From positions 44,809-108,808 of the forward strand of contig QEYB01001396.1 of the NCBI GenBank assembly GCA_017562135.1: a stretch of 64,000 nt of DNA, read 5' to 3'. Of this stretch, positions 11,331-23,120 are shown one piece after another. The notes beneath the pieces were generated by a model that saw only the letters and a program-made list of their open reading frames with translations, ran no database searches and had not been told where the DNA came from. This DNA is from Dipylidium caninum. Taxonomy: Eukaryota; Platyhelminthes; Cestoda; Cyclophyllidea; Dipylidiidae. Position 1 is the first letter of the stretch; every line of letters begins with the position of its first letter. The position numbers were made by a program, and so were the translations under genes.

Positions 11331-12398
11331 TTTGGCTTGGCGAAGGTCTTGACTCAAGAAAATTATTTCACTCATTCAAATCGTTCGTTAACGCACAGTC
11401 GAGATGAGGCTGCTTTTGGTAGGTGTGACAGAACGAAATTTGTGTGTGTTAACAGAGAAATGTGGGTTGTGAATATTGGGGGTGGCCGATGTGGAAATTC
11501 AAGTGGTATGGAAGCGGCGTACAATGAAGTTGGGAGAGACTATCAGCGTGTCTTATTCGACAGGAACAAAACTGTTACAAAGTGTACCTGCGAAAAATAT
11601 CACACTCGTGTCTTCAACACTTTCCACCATCCCAGGCCCTTAGACGATCAGCAACATGTGTACTGAGATGAAGCCATGCTGGAAACAATAAAATCTTTTT
11701 CTTTCAACAACAGCACTCAAACGTCACTGCTCTGAACTGGACAAAGTTCTCTGAACAAAGTGCAAGTTATGATAAAATTTATTCTTCATTGAAATGAAAG
11801 TCGGCGGCAACATGCCACTCCTTTCATCATACAATACCTATCTGATACGAAGTTATCTGCTACTAGGTAAACAGGTTATTCAACTTGTTGACCTCCTTGA
11901 AAGCTGTTGATTTCTGTGTTCATAGAGGCACTGGTCACGAAAGCCAAGGAAGAAAAGGCGTAATCTTCGATATCGAAGCTACCTATCTTTCTTTCCATAA
12001 CTCGAATGCGTGAGGTGATATAAATACTGGAGCTCGGAGCTGAATATGGAACATGGTGTAGAATAGTGTCACTATCGCGCTCAGCAAGGATTCTTTATTA
12101 AGAGGATTATGAAATGGCAAAGGGTGTCACCCACACGTCGTCATGGCCCATTGTGTCTCATGTTTACTATTGGAGATTGTCACCGTCAAATCTCACGCAC
12201 ATTGCAATGGCTAGAAGCATCGCCTATGGAGAATGTTCTAGTGACGCTCAGACATTACCCGTCTGTACCATATGCCTGCCTAAAGGGAATACTCTACCAA
12301 CCAATATTTCATATCTTATACTGCGGCAAAATGCAGACGAAGAAATCGGGCAATGTCTTGGTGTACCACATGACCACGTCAGTAATTTCCCGATCTCA
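11330..12398 (+). repeat. U block upstream of gene C
   Basis: Inverted relative to the U block of gene D: the segment with agagaaatgtgggttgtgaata corresponds to the minus strand of 19340-19410. The proximal part has gcggcaaaatgcagacgaag and cacatgaccacgtcagtaat. The 109-codon and 156-codon frames here are not conserved between U copies as protein. Confidence 0.55.
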
Positions 12399-12440
12399 AT
12401 TGGCCTCACCTGAGGAGTTCACGTGCGGCTGGAGTATTTA
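12399..12440 (+). promoter_or_regulatory. Core promoter of gene C
   Basis: ATTGG (12399-12403), an E-box CACCTG (12407-12412) and TATTTA (12435-12440) precede the ATG at 12472 by 37 nt, measured from the TATA-like box. Confidence 0.65.
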
Positions 12441-12471
12441 TTTCGCAATGTGCTATCAGTTGCCATTTGGC

Positions 12472-12803
12472 ATGATGAAAATCTGTTTGTTATTGGCTAT
12501 CAGCCTGGCAGTTATCGGTACCATTTCTGGAGGTCAGTCTTCTGCAGGTAATGCTACTACCAAAGATACGGACAAATAACACTTTGACTGCAAATTCGTC
12601 TACAACGACGCCTTCACTTCGGCTATATACTACGAATAAAGCCCACAGTTCGGCACCTAATACAGATTCATCCACAGCGAATCCGTCCAGCGCTAATAAG
12701 CCTTCGACATCCGGACAAACAAAAACGACCTCATATTCACCAGCTCTTCTTCCCCTTGCCACCTCCTACTTTCCCCCTTACGCTGAAAATTTTCTCCTGC
12801 ATT
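12472..12803 (+). pseudogene. Mucin-like gene C, frameshifted
   Basis: The signal peptide (MMKICLLLAISLAVIGTISG) begins in frame with a long upstream frame, but the TATA-like box at 12435 supports the start at 12472. After GNATT the frame runs into a stop at 12577. Removing one A from the run at 12562-12564 joins it to the family ectodomain (NNTLTANSSTTTPS, then STANPSSANKPSTSGQTKTT) and the YSPALLP motif. The hydrophobic tail is shifted again by at least two indels between about 12760 and 12795. It is probably a decaying copy, unless the indels are sequence errors. Confidence 0.65.
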
Positions 12804-12852
12804 GACGTTTCTCAGACTAAAATGCAAACTGAAATGTTTAACTTATCTGATT

Positions 12853-12858
12853 ATTAAA
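12853..12858 (+). terminator. Poly(A) signal of gene C
   Basis: ATTAAA lies about 50 nt past the gene end, at the position conserved in H, G, J, E and L. Confidence 0.5.
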
Positions 12859-12869
12859 TCTTTCCAAAA

Positions 12870-13165
12870 ATAACATTTGTTGTTTTCTCTAGTCCACAGG
12901 TACGTCATGGAATTGTGGATAGGTCTATACGTGGCAAGTGGTGAGTGGACATGGCTTCAAGCAATGGACATTGTTGTCAGCAAAATCCTTTTATTGTCCG
13001 CGTATTTGTTTTTGAGGTAAGGAAGGGATACATAATTTTGTACAAAAATCTCCTCTTACTCTCCCCCATTTTTTCTCATCCACCTAGCTTCTTCTCACGC
13101 GCATTCCACATTGTGGTCTCCTGACGCTCAATGTGAGCCCAAATTTCCCTTCGATTTCTCACACT
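12870..13165 (+). repeat. W block downstream of gene C
   Basis: Gene-downstream block with tctagtccacagg, gtggcaagtggtgagtggacatggcttc and the ctcctgacgctcaatgtgagccc segment, shared with the 3' sides of D, G, H, J and L. Confidence 0.6.
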
Positions 13166-13169
13166 TTCC

Positions 13170-13540
13170 TTAGATGGAGGCAGATCCACTGTTGCATGTA
13201 TAGAGGATTCGATTGAACGGGTTGAAATACCGCCACAGACTCCAAAAGCAGGTGAAGCAGCAGCAAACTAACATGAGTCGTGACCAGGTGAGCAAATGTA
13301 GGAGTATTAGCTATTGTCGAGAATGCCATATATGCTTTGATGGTGATGTGTGGCGTGTTTGTGCAGGTGGCCAAAGGGACTGGCACGGTGGGATCACACT
13401 TGGAGTCAAGTAAACAAGGCCTTAGAGAGTTCTACATCACTCTCACGCAACATCGTCCGAAATCTTATCTAACTCTCCTCTATATGAAAGCCAGAAACAC
13501 GTAATTTCCGGAACCCACTGCTTATTGCGTCTTAACTTTT
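13170..13540 (+). repeat. R2 block
   Basis: Landmarks are gagtcgtgaccaggtgagca, gtgtggcgtgtttgtgcagg and ggagtcaagtaaacaaggcc. On the minus strand the frame ATCTNTPHITIKAYMAFSTI is open and conserved with other R2 copies. Confidence 0.6.
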
Positions 13541-13544
13541 ACCC

Positions 13545-14480
13545 GTTTCAACGATGCAAGCAGTTAGCTATTCATAACAAATAGGTATTTCATCGATCGC
13601 ATTTGTGCCAGAGTATAATGTTTCAATGGTGTGGAAGCTTTCTCGATAGAAGAGGCTATTTAATGATTGTCTTGTGGAGCTATTCCCCGTTTATTCATTT
13701 GCAATTGCCATCGATTGCTCTTGTAATCTCCTATATCATTAGATCGAATAAAAGTCGGATCATTCCACTATTTCCTTCATAATACTGAACTCTGCCGTAA
13801 AGCTATCACCAATCGCCAGTTCACACTCCTCCACCTGTGGGCATTCACAGAATAATCAATATTATTTGGAGAAGAAATGACACACCAGCAAAACTGTCAC
13901 ATCATAGTTGCTTTCGAGCGTGTGAGGAAAGTTGGTAGATGAAGAGCATTTACAGCCCATGGACCCAGTATTAACACGTCGCATATAATTGACGCTTTAA
14001 GGGCATTTTTCGTACTTCGTGAACTATTCGAGGTAAAATGACTGTTAAATACGCATGTTAATTTGAAGAGCTGAGAACGATCTTGTCAGTGTCTGTGAGA
14101 ATGGAAGTCAAAATGCGCGTGGCAACGATGCCTACGCGAGGTGCGTCAAAACGACTTTATTAAGTGGACTCAGTATTTGTTTGACCTCATGTGAGTACTT
14201 TGCGAGCTCTCTCAAATTCAATAGGCTAACACTACATGTAAAATATCCAGGTGTTCTACTGCAAAATACCATTTCAGTGAGTTATGGTACTTAAACTGAG
14301 AAAGTAGCAGTGGCAACTGCTCAGTCCTCTATTTACAGCTTCAGTGGTTTCCAGCAAAGCCTTGCATCATTGGAGAATAAAGCCTGACTTTATAGCGGCG
14401 AGGAGGCGCCGTACGCACAATGATACAAGTCTTAGCCCCTGAACAGTATTTCCGAAATATAGTAGCATTAATGGATAAAA
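13545..14480 (+). repeat. R3 block
   Basis: Shared with 23520-24600, 49340-50400 and 57290-58150, and inverted at 41740-42780. Landmarks are gtgccagagtataatg, cccagtattaacacgtcg, caaaatgcgcgtggc and cctcatgtgagt. No coding potential. Confidence 0.65.
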
Positions 14481-14499
14481 TGGAGCAACATTGGGGCCG

Positions 14500-15225
14500 T
14501 GGGATGTGATTTGGGGATGTTAATGGGATTAAATTAGCTGATTAAGACAAAGATGTGTGGCCTCGGTTGCTGTCTGATGATCACCACCAACTATGTAATG
14601 TGACTCGCGTCCCGAACAGTTGATTCTGCTCTAGTGATAAGGAAAGGAATTACTTCGTCTCGATTACACGTTACCCTTATTACCATCAAAGGATTCACAG
14701 TGCTTGCTTATGGAGACAAGACGAGTGATACGGGTACCACTCAAGCTGCAAAGAGGTCAACACAACCCCACCAACTGTGATTTCCGCCAGCACTTTGAAT
14801 TTACCGCATTCATTTTGGCCAAATTTGTGATGATACTCCCTTCTTACTGCCAGCTGCTCTGCTCTTATGGACAAGCAAATTCCGGGACAGAAAAGTAGAA
14901 CTCCAGTTTGAGCAGTGGAACGCGTCGGAACGTCGGTGCCAATTCGGCACACAAAAGAGAATACACATGAATGGAGAATGGCTACCTCTTGTCTCCTCAA
15001 ATGCCATTGGTTCGGGATGTTTAATTTTATCATTGCAGTTATGTACTAGGCCGCAGTACAGTGGAGAAGAATTGTTCCATACTTGGTCGACCAGTATTAT
15101 ATTATTGGATTCGAGGCTCTGTGCGCGTAGGATAGAACAAGAGCTTTGTTTTGCTATGTCTACGGGGTTTATCAATGACACGCAAAGGCCACATTTTCAT
15201 TGATAAGAGACATTGTGTAGAAGTT
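14500..15225 (+). repeat. R4 block
   Basis: Shared with 24600-25310, 50400-51130 and 58180-59020, and inverted at 41310-41740. It contains ggaaaggaattacttcgtctcga, gctgctctgctcttatggacaa and cttggtcgaccagtatt. The 112- and 123-codon minus-strand frames are not conserved between copies. Confidence 0.65.
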
Positions 15226-15425
15226 CCACAGAATCATCATAATAGTTGGTGATGCAGCATCACCAAGTGTGGTAGCTGGATGTGAAGTAGTCATGTGAGT
15301 GCCTCGAACTTCCTAAAGCACTTATGATTTGAAAAGCGAAGCACCGATATCAGACGATCTTGCCACATACACTCTCGCATACTGCCTTTAGAGTATTTCC
15401 ACTCTCAGCACTTGAATGCGCAAGA
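15210..15425 (+). repeat. R1 element with perfect palindrome
   Basis: Contains the perfect 17-nt palindrome GGTGATGCAGCATCACC at 15248-15264, followed by the arms, the aacttcctaaagcacttatg segment and the cctttagagtatttccac tail. Confidence 0.75.
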
Positions 15426-16050
15426 AAGTCGTAACACGAAAGGACAGTGACATGGTAACAGGGTTGAGATCAAAGCGAGGAAAGTTTGTGGAATGGGGTC
15501 AGAAAGTGGTGAACATCGTAATTGTACATGTGGACGAGTCCAAAATAAAGGTAATACGAGATTCATATGTAATGCCGTAGGAACTGACGGCACAGGTTGG
15601 TGCTCAGAAAATACCCTAGTGCAGCGGCTTGTTAACACATGGTCAATTGTAACGAAATGTGGATTATGTATAATAATCAAAAAAGATGAGGCAATTGCAT
15701 CGGTAAGGATTCACCAGCAAAGCACTCTCGAGATGAAATTATATCATAAGTATTTGTGCTCATCACATACTGGGTTGTTCAAGAAACCATGCCACCGGCG
15801 GCGTTCTACTACCACGAAATTGATATCATGTACGAGGAAGTTATGAAAGGCGACAAGCATTTATAAGTCGCAAACTTCACATTTCAACGACCGCTTTCCA
15901 CCGTATCGTTTGTGCGAATTATTGGTGAGTCGATCATTGAAGTATTCACTTGATGATTGTTGGCGTCGAATAATACAGTTCACTGTGGGCATTGCGCTAG
16001 ACGTTTAAACTATTGTTGCTTTTAACGCAGCGCCAGCAAGATTCTCTTCC
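15425..16050 (+). repeat. R5 block with conserved frame
   Basis: Near 15660-15840 one frame reads LCIIIKKDEAIA, and another has MPPAAFYYHEIDIMYEEVMK. The latter recurs with substitutions near 25950 (AAFCYHKFDIMQEEVM) and 51770 (VSFYCHEIDAMHEEVMK). I do not recognise the protein. Confidence 0.5.
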
Positions 16051-17000
16051 TGTTAGCTGTCCTGACTATTAGTGAAGCGCAGTTCACCAAGAGAAAACTT
16101 CTGTGCAGATTAGTGAAGGGCACCAGTCGGCTAAAGTTATTCAGCCGCCTCTCCCCTTCGTCCCCTAAAGTCACGAGATGCTGGGAAATATTGGGCAAAT
16201 TCACTACCTCCTCAACTTCCCTTTCCCTTCGCATTCCCCACGTCCCACTTCTCGCTTCTCACCTCTTATGTTCTCCTTCCATTCAATTTGTTATCAGCTG
16301 TCCTCCGAATGTCCTGACATTTTGGGATGATAAAAATGTGAGAGAATTACAAATTCGGTTCTTTGACCGCGGCGCTTCAATTATTGCTTCGGTTCTGGTC
16401 CCATAATTCCACTTGCGCTCACACAACTTGGTCTTCGGACTTGCTAGCTTCGCAATCGCGTGTTATATTAAGATGAACGTTTTACGTTTGCATGACTTTC
16501 TCGTGGTCATGATCCCCTCGCTCATATGGGCATATCTTCGAAAAGTCGTTGTTGCACTTGCAACACTTCTCGACAATTCCACGTTATTTACTCTACTGGC
16601 GAAATCGTGCAATAACTGACAACTGTGTCTCAGGTGTACCTCAAAGCCCACCAGCGACTATTCAAATTATTTACTTTTCTTCATTAATGTTTCATCCGAT
16701 TGCTGTTAAACCTATTTGCCCAACAAATTAGCCGGCATGAAAGACAGGCCCAAAAAGAAAATGCGGCATTTAACATATGAGTCTGTATCGCTGGTCAAGC
16801 CAGCATGCATTTTGTTCTCTAAATTCACCCGAGAACTCTGCTGACACAAGCGGTAATTCAAAGGGCTGCTGCAAAAGCACATTATCGCCCACCCATTCTA
16901 CAGTAAATTGGGTATGGGCATAAAGTATTCATTCTCCAATTTTGGCTTTTGTGTTTTGAAAATGGAGAGACGGAATGTTGGTGTTGACTAAGGAACTACA
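16050..17000 (+). repeat. R6 block
   Basis: Landmarks are tgaagcgcagttcaccaagag, cacgagatgctgggaaatat, tcagctgtcctccgaatgtc, gcatgactttctcgtggtca and ttccacgttatttactct. Confidence 0.6.
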
Positions 17001-17500
17001 ACAAATTATTTCCATACAGGTCGGAGGAAAACGCGAAACAGTGCTCCATGTATGACACTTTCCATCGGGCTATGGCGCGGAAGTTCCACCATTTGTGATT
17101 CACGAACTTCGCGAAATGCACACCTTTGACGCGTTTGTTACTCCACACCAACGAGTTGCAATTATGCATCAGTTCATTCCAATCGCAATGATTACTTTGA
17201 TCTACTGTCCCGCTTACCTGTGGCACGACGTCGTTCGATGTGGACAGGCAATAAAGCGCGATGCTAAAATTTTCTCTACTTCACTATACAAATGACGAAT
17301 TAACCGATATGAGCCATCATTGAGTAGGCAGTCAAGGTGGCGATCAAACCGCATTTGGTCTAGCATTAGGTCCCGCTCTCCGCGCACATCGTTGGGCAAT
17401 TGAACTCGTTCAGACAGTATGCTTCACGCAGTTATGGCCTCCGCTAAGTGAATTGAAGGCACCTGTGGGCATCAAAAATGGAATATTGCTGCACAAAATT
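17000..17500. repeat. Gene-distal extension of the W block of D
   Basis: Parts resemble 35640-35870 (tatacaaatg, gcgcaataaccgacatgagccatcatt, aagaaggtgatcagaccg) and 29220-29470 (gaaattccacaatttg). No coding potential is seen. Confidence 0.4.
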
Positions 17501-17852
17501 GTTTCTCCTCTTTCCTCACTCCCGTAAGCCACATGTCAGCTCAAACGATTTCCCCCATGACACCGTCCTCTCCGCCAACGCCATACCCACTTGCCCACCC
17601 TCACGATGAGTTTCCATCTCCTCATTTATTCCTACAGGCGCGTGTATGCCAAGGGAGTATTGGGCACACCTGTGCTTCGGACGACACCACTGTGTCGAGA
17701 GAAGCGAGTGTGAGGAAGCCAGCCGGATGATGAACACAACGTATTCTTCTGTGAAGCCATGCCCAATTACCAGTTGGCACAGCTAGCCCGATGCAAAATC
17801 CTCTCTCACACCCGTGGACTAGAGTAAGCAACAAATTTTAATTGGGGTAGAA
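17500..17852 (-). repeat. W block downstream of gene D
   Basis: Inverted relative to the W of C and H. Includes ccatctcctcatttattcctacagg, the gtattgggcacacctgtg segment and tggactagagtaagcaac. Confidence 0.6.
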
Positions 17853-17858
17853 TTTAAC
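17853..17858 (-). terminator. Poly(A)-like signal of gene D
   Basis: GTTAAA on the minus strand sits 54 nt past the stop, exactly where other copies have ATTAAA. One base differs from the usual variant. Confidence 0.4.
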
Positions 17859-17911
17859 GATCAGAGAAGTAAAAGTTTTCAGTTGCATGGTAGGATGGAA
17901 GAAAGGCTGGT

Positions 17912-18253
17912 TTAGGAGAAGAGTTTGAGCAGGAAGGCGGAAAGGAGAAGGTAGCAAGGCGGAAGAAGAGCGGGTGAATATGAGGTGGTGGTTGTTTGTC
18001 CCGGTGTTGGAGGCTTAGCAGTGTTGGATGGATTCGCTGTTGATGAATTTGTATTCTCTGTGGAATTTGGAGGTGTAGCCGCACTTGAGGTCGAATTTGT
18101 AGTCGAAGTTGTGGGCGTAGTCGCAGACGAATTGTCAGTCGGAGCCGTATTGTTTGCAGTGCTGGATGTTTCATTACTTCCGGAACAATTCACCACCGAA
18201 ATGGTGACGAAAACTGCCAGGCTAATAGTCAATAATAAGCAGATTTTCTCCAT
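17912..18253 (-). CDS. Mucin-like secreted protein D
   Basis: A complete, uninterrupted 113-residue frame. Residues 1-23 form a signal peptide (MEKICLLLTISLAVFVTIS). Residues about 24-88 are almost entirely Ser, Thr, Asn, Ala and Pro, with N-glycosylation sequons (NET, NSS, NST) and PTTSTTNST-type runs fit for O-glycosylation. A conserved TPGQTTTTSYSPALLP segment follows. The last residues (CYLLLSAFLLKLFS) are hydrophobic and end at the stop, as in a GPI-attachment signal. The start is fixed by a TATTTA box 38 nt upstream. Same length as E and closely similar outside the middle. It is one of two fully intact main-family copies here. Surface location and glycosylation are inferred from composition. 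Confidence 0.8.
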   Translation of the reverse strand: MEKICLLLTISLAVFVTISVVNCSGSNETSSTANNTAPTDNSSATTPTTSTTNSTSSAATPPNSTENTNSSTANPSNTAKPPTPGQTTTTSYSPALLPPCYLLLSAFLLKLFS

Positions 18254-18285
18254 GTCGAATGGCGAGTGGCAAACAATCTGCGAAA

Positions 18286-18327
18286 TAAATACTCCACCTG
18301 CACGCGAACTCCTCAGGTGAAGCCAAT
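18286..18327 (-). promoter_or_regulatory. Core promoter of gene D
   Basis: On the minus strand: CCAAT-type ATTGG (18327-18323), E-box (18319-18314) and TATTTA (18291-18286), with the TATA-like box 38 nt before the ATG. Confidence 0.7.
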
Positions 18328-19610
18328 TGAGATCGGGAAATTACTCTCGTTGGTGTGTGGTAAGCTATGGCATTGGCGATTTCTTGGTCTACACTTTGCC
18401 GCAGTAACAGATATGGAGATATATGTTGGTAGGGTACAGATGTGTAATGTTTGGGCTTCACTATTCCGGTCACCTTAGGTGATCCTTCGCGTCATTCGCA
18501 TATGTGGGGGTTTGTGAGTCCCACGCGATAAAGGTAAACACGAGTCACAGCAGACAATGACACTGTGCATGTGAGATTTCTTGCCATTCCAAGGTCTCTT
18601 AAGAAAGAATACGTGGTGGGGGGTGGGAATAAGGACACTGATCAACACCATGTTCCATATACTGCTCCGAACTCGGGTACCTCTTCCACCTCACGCATTG
18701 GAGTGAGGAAAGACAGCAGTCAGGAACTTGACTCTAGAAATATACGCCACTTCTTCATTTCCCTCCTGACCGCTACGTCTAATAACACTGAGCCTGACTG
18801 GTATCAAGAAGGTCAACAACTTGAATAACCCACCGTGGCAGTCTAAAGCGTAGAATATTTCGTGTTCGATAGGTATTATAGTGGAAGAGGTGTGGCATGT
18901 TGTCGTCAGCTATCATATCAATGGAGAATAGTTTTTGTCATGGCTTGCCAAATTGTAGAGAGAATTCCCTCAACATCGAAGAAGGCCGTTCAAAAATAAC
19001 GACTATTCTAATGGGTATAATATTGGAGCGGATGCCCTAGTACTCAGGCACAAATTTTGCTCTCTGATATTTTGAGTCATGAAGGACGACAAAGATTTAC
19101 ACTATCTGGCATGGCTTCGTCTAAGTACACTTATCACTGATTGTCCAAGGGTGGGGACTGGTGGATAAATGCTTTAGACAAGAATATAACATGTTTAACA
19201 GGTAAGCTTGTGGCATAATTTGGCGTTAACATAGAGGAAGAGTAGAGTAGCTGTGTTGAACCTGACGTAAACAACGTGCTGATAGCTCTCTCTCTCTTTC
19301 TCTCTCCACTTCATTCTTTCGAACATGTGATTGCGAGCAGCCTCCACACCGCTTGCATTTCCACATCGGGACACACCCAATATCCACAACCCACATTTCT
19401 CTGTTGGCACGCAAAAATTCCGTTCTGCCACATCTGCCAAATTAGCCTCATCTCGACTGTGAGTTAATGACCGAATTGCAGGAATGAAATAATTCAATGA
19501 CTCGAAATCTTCGCATAATCAAATTAATAGGCGTTACTCGCGGATATAGAGGTCTGTGTTCATTTACCATGGGAACTCAGACAATTTGAGCCGAGAATAT
19601 GGAGTCTATT
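18328..19610 (-). repeat. U block upstream of gene D
   Basis: The fullest U copy. It includes ctttgccgcagtaacagatatgg, ggtctcttaagaaagaat, ctcttccacctcacgcattgg, caacatcgaagaaggccgttc, a CT-rich run at 19288-19308 and gtgattgcgagcagcctcc. No coding potential. Confidence 0.6.
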
Positions 19611-19789
19611 GGGGCAATATCCCGATTTAAGCACTTACCATAACTGGGAAATACAACCTTATTGGAGTACAGCATTTCCAAGGAGAAACGAGTTCAATGC
19701 AGAGAGCGATGGAGAAATAAAATTCCACATTAAAGTGTGAACCCGAAGTTGACCAAGCAGTCTTCAGTGTGAGGAGGCAATACGTAAGA

Positions 19790-20300
19790 CTTATACTCAT
19801 TTCTACACTCAAATCTGAAGCAGAAATCGCCACTTCATTCCTCCCCCTCAACTGCCACCACTAAACCTGTTTCGTTGTACCTTTTTTCGTTAAATCTGTT
19901 GAGATTTTCTTGATGGGTCTCTGATGAGCCCCTTTTCTTCCTTCTTCTGTCTCACTGAAAGGATACAAGCCTCCCGACTGAAGTCTTCCTCAAATGTGAC
20001 GACCAACATGTCTTCATCTGAAGGGAACATGCAGAAGACAAATAGCACCTAATACACCCGCCTCTTCGAATAAGAATGTGAAGGCTGCAACCCTCCTTCT
20101 CATTGACTACCACTGGTCCCTATTACCCTGTCAAACTTTCCTATTAACTTCATTTCTTTGCACGTGCACTTCCTCAGGCATAGCCTAAATATTGCTGAAT
20201 GTGACGCTCTCCTTATATTCCATCAAAATATTTGCGCCCCGTGGCGACCTGAACTGAGGCCATCACCATGAGCCTAGCCAAGTGGAAGGATTGAGCAAAA
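19790..20300 (-). repeat. R7 block with conserved frame
   Basis: On the minus strand a frame reads LFVFCMFPSDEDMLVVTFEE, matching the intact frame at 30697-31038, but it lacks the segment that follows RHKQEEK there. The block ends at 20300-20340 against the recent duplication. Confidence 0.5.
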
Positions 20301-20848
20301 ATCTTGGTTAATGGCTTGATTGCGTTTATTCATTATATATCCATTAAATGGAAGAATGCCTTCGAGGCACTAAAATGCTCATGACACAATGAGAGGAGGT
20401 GACGACGATCACGGAGAAGGTGTAATTTCAATGCTCATATACCCGAGTTAATTAGACAGCGCCGTTTCGATTTTGGGTGAAATATCTTTTCGGTATTTGC
20501 CAAGGAACGTCATCCTGTGATGCTATTTACGTGGTACACACTAGCGCCCTCACGACTATCCATTTCATTGGGAAGGAGAGAGACGAAGAAATGGGAATCA
20601 GCATTGTTGACATTGTAGCACAGAACATACATTGCATTATCAATTCGACATTGATGACACCCCAGGCCTTTGAACGGTTCACTAAGAAGTATAATTCTTA
20701 TGGAAGCAGGGGTCGTGAGCAGGTAAATAAATGCATGGTTATTTGCGATTTCCGAGACTGGTCCATATGCCCTGATGCGTGAAGTGGTTCGATTGGCTGG
20801 AATGAAGGATTCAACGTGGAGTCAAGTGACCACGGCATTGCAGATGTC

Positions 20849-20893
20849 TACATCACTCTCACTCTCACTCTCATTCTCACTCTCTCTCACGCA
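20849..20893. repeat. (TCACTC)n-type microsatellite
   Basis: Imperfect tcactc/tctcac tandem run inside the R2-like part. Also present at 27207-27244 in the second duplication copy. Confidence 0.7.
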
Positions 20894-21774
20894 TCATTGT
20901 CCAACATCTCATTTCACTGTAGTTTACATTAAACGCGCTTTTATGTAATGCCTGATTTTAAGGCAAACCTTCTGAAAAGCTGTGTCTCTCCCCTATATGC
21001 AGGATGTCTTCTTTCCTTTCAGTCATTTCGCTCATGCACTTTGTCATATACTTGCCACAAATAGGCATTTATTCGATTTCACTCTTACCACAATGGTATG
21101 CTCCATTGCGTGCCATTATTCCTCGATATCAAGGAAGAGAGAAGAATGAAAATAGTAAATTCCTAGTGTTTTGCCTTTAATCTATTCCCGATCGCAGTGG
21201 TTGAATGCGCAAGGTGGTCGTCACACAAAATGAGGGTGAGAAGATAACAGGGTTTAGCATGGTAAAGAAGGCTTGTGATGGCCCTCCCCTACTCATGTCG
21301 TTTTGTTATGCGAATATCATCGAACCGCCATCCACCTCACTGAATCTCTTTCAACGTGAGAGTGTCGCTGTGCATTAGAAAGGAGAAATTGACAGCTCTG
21401 CTGTCATGGACGAGCAAATCCCCTGACGGAAAAATCTAACTCCGGTGAGGAGGCAGAATGCACCAGGAAGTCGGTGTCAATCCGGTCAAATAAGCGAACA
21501 TGCGCATGAATGTAGGATGATCTTCTCCTGTCCTCTCGCATGCCATGTTGTCCAGGAGCCCCAATTTTATCAGTGCATTTGTGAACTGAGCCGCAGAAAG
21601 TGTGTGAGAGAATTGTCCACTACTTCATTGACCAGCTCTGCCTGCGAAGCCCAACGGGAAAAGGCACTGGACAGAAGTCTAATCATCTTTGCGCATTGAA
21701 AGCCTTCCAGACGCAAGAGACAGCAGATATTCTCTAGACCAATGAGACTCGGAGGCCACATTTTCATTGGCAAG

Positions 21775-21980
21775 GGACATGGCGTAGATGTTCCACAGTG
21801 TCACGGTAAGCGCAGGTGATGCACCATTACCACTTGTGGGAGTTGGAAGTGAAGCAGTCCTATGACGGCGCCAACTTCCTAATGCACTTGCAATCTGGCA
21901 AGCAAAGAGCAGCAACAGCCGATTCTGACACCTACACTCTTGCCTGTTGCTTAAAGCCAAGTGCTATATCTCACATGATG
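21775..21980 (+). repeat. R1 element in duplication copy 1
   Basis: Contains ttccacagtgtcacggtaagcg, a degenerate palindrome (ggtgatgcaccattacc) and the gttggaagtgaagcag arm. Its twin is at 28130-28330. Confidence 0.65.
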
Positions 21981-22858
21981 GTCTCTTCGTTTCCAGCTCT
22001 CTATTTCGTTGCCATCTACTTGAGTCGCTGCGGTTTTCAACATGCCTAATTTTGAAGTATATCTGCTCGCTTTGGACTCCCATCTGTCCTATTCTTCCCC
22101 ATTTGAATCACCCCTGAATCACATATGTTTGACGTGCAATGTTTAAATCGTCACGTGTAAACTGCCTATTGAGGCACAACGCGAGATTTACTTCGATTAC
22201 GCGTGGGGGATCATGGATATGCCTACAGCGAGAATGTGAGTAAAGTGTGTCAAGATATTTGCGAAGGTGCGGCCTTTACGCCGGCAGGCGACGATTACTT
22301 CGATGGAAAATGCAGACAAACCAATTGCAACTAGTTCAAACTGTGCTGCAAGAAGTGTTCACGTAAATGGGTGATGCTTTCTAGCTAACTAGAACGAAGA
22401 AATTGTAAAAATGAGGTTGGCAGTGGGAGGAGAATGAGGGTATTCTAAGTGGTAGTTGATGAATCGGATGTATTGGTGCTACTCGTAGGATGGATGCCCG
22501 CTTTAGGTGAAGACTCAGACGGTTTCTCTTAAGCAAGTCCTAACCCTAGACGATAATGCATCCTCAGTGGGGAGGGAAGAGCAAGAATGACAGCTGACCG
22601 CAGACAGTTGCATATACATTCTAAATGGAAATATTCACATCAATTGAGGAATACATTCCGACCTATCAGTTATGGCCACGAACATAACCACGAGGGTGAC
22701 ATTAATAATAGTATTTGAGTGCAGGTATGTGTGTAACTTGGGAAGAGCTAAACTAAAGAATTGGGAGCTAAGACAGGAATGAAATGACCATCTGGGAGCC
22801 AGAATTGCATGTCGCTCTTGGGGTCGCCTCATGAAATACTACAAATTATCCCCATGCA

Positions 22859-23120
22859 TTTGAGTTGCCCAGGAAATCCACCATGAAGTGATGTAGATAT
22901 GACACAGTTGAGTGTGCGAACGCTGCTGAATTCAAAAGGGAAGGATGGTGAATAAGTAAAGGGAATGAGCACTGCGGACTTTTCATTTTGTGGACAATCG
23001 AACGTGTGAGCTGAAATTCGTGTAGATAAGGAAGTAAAACGAGGACGATAAAGGGAAGATGACGCGAGAAGAAGTGGCCGACGATTCCTTTCAATACGTG
23101 AATCCCGGTTAGCGGTCGGA
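22859..23120. other. Junction stretch after duplication copy 1
   Basis: Not shared with the sequence after copy 2. Related in part to 38820-38960 and 54960-55100 (ggaagatgacgcgagaagaagtgg, gtcggatgct). Confidence 0.4.

Larger units (their letters stand above)
20341..22858 (+). repeat. 2.5-kb recent direct duplication, copy 1
   Basis: Near-identical to 26692-29215. By eye it differs by 12 single-base indels, all in same-base runs, and about three substitutions. It contains an R2-like part, an R3-like part (20900-21180), an R4 tail (21390-21790), R1 (21775-21975) and R9 (22060-22480). No credible gene. Confidence 0.9.

Noticed and set aside
12109..12471. Upstream in-frame extension of gene C (and similar extensions of E and G)
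   Set aside because: The extensions are not similar as protein between copies, the D extension is in another frame, and the conserved TATA-like box lies inside them.
17854..18174. Arg/Gln-rich 106-codon frame overlapping D (similar ones overlap E, J and F)
   Set aside because: Frame-shifted shadow of the S/T-rich coding region; lacks the signal peptide and tail.
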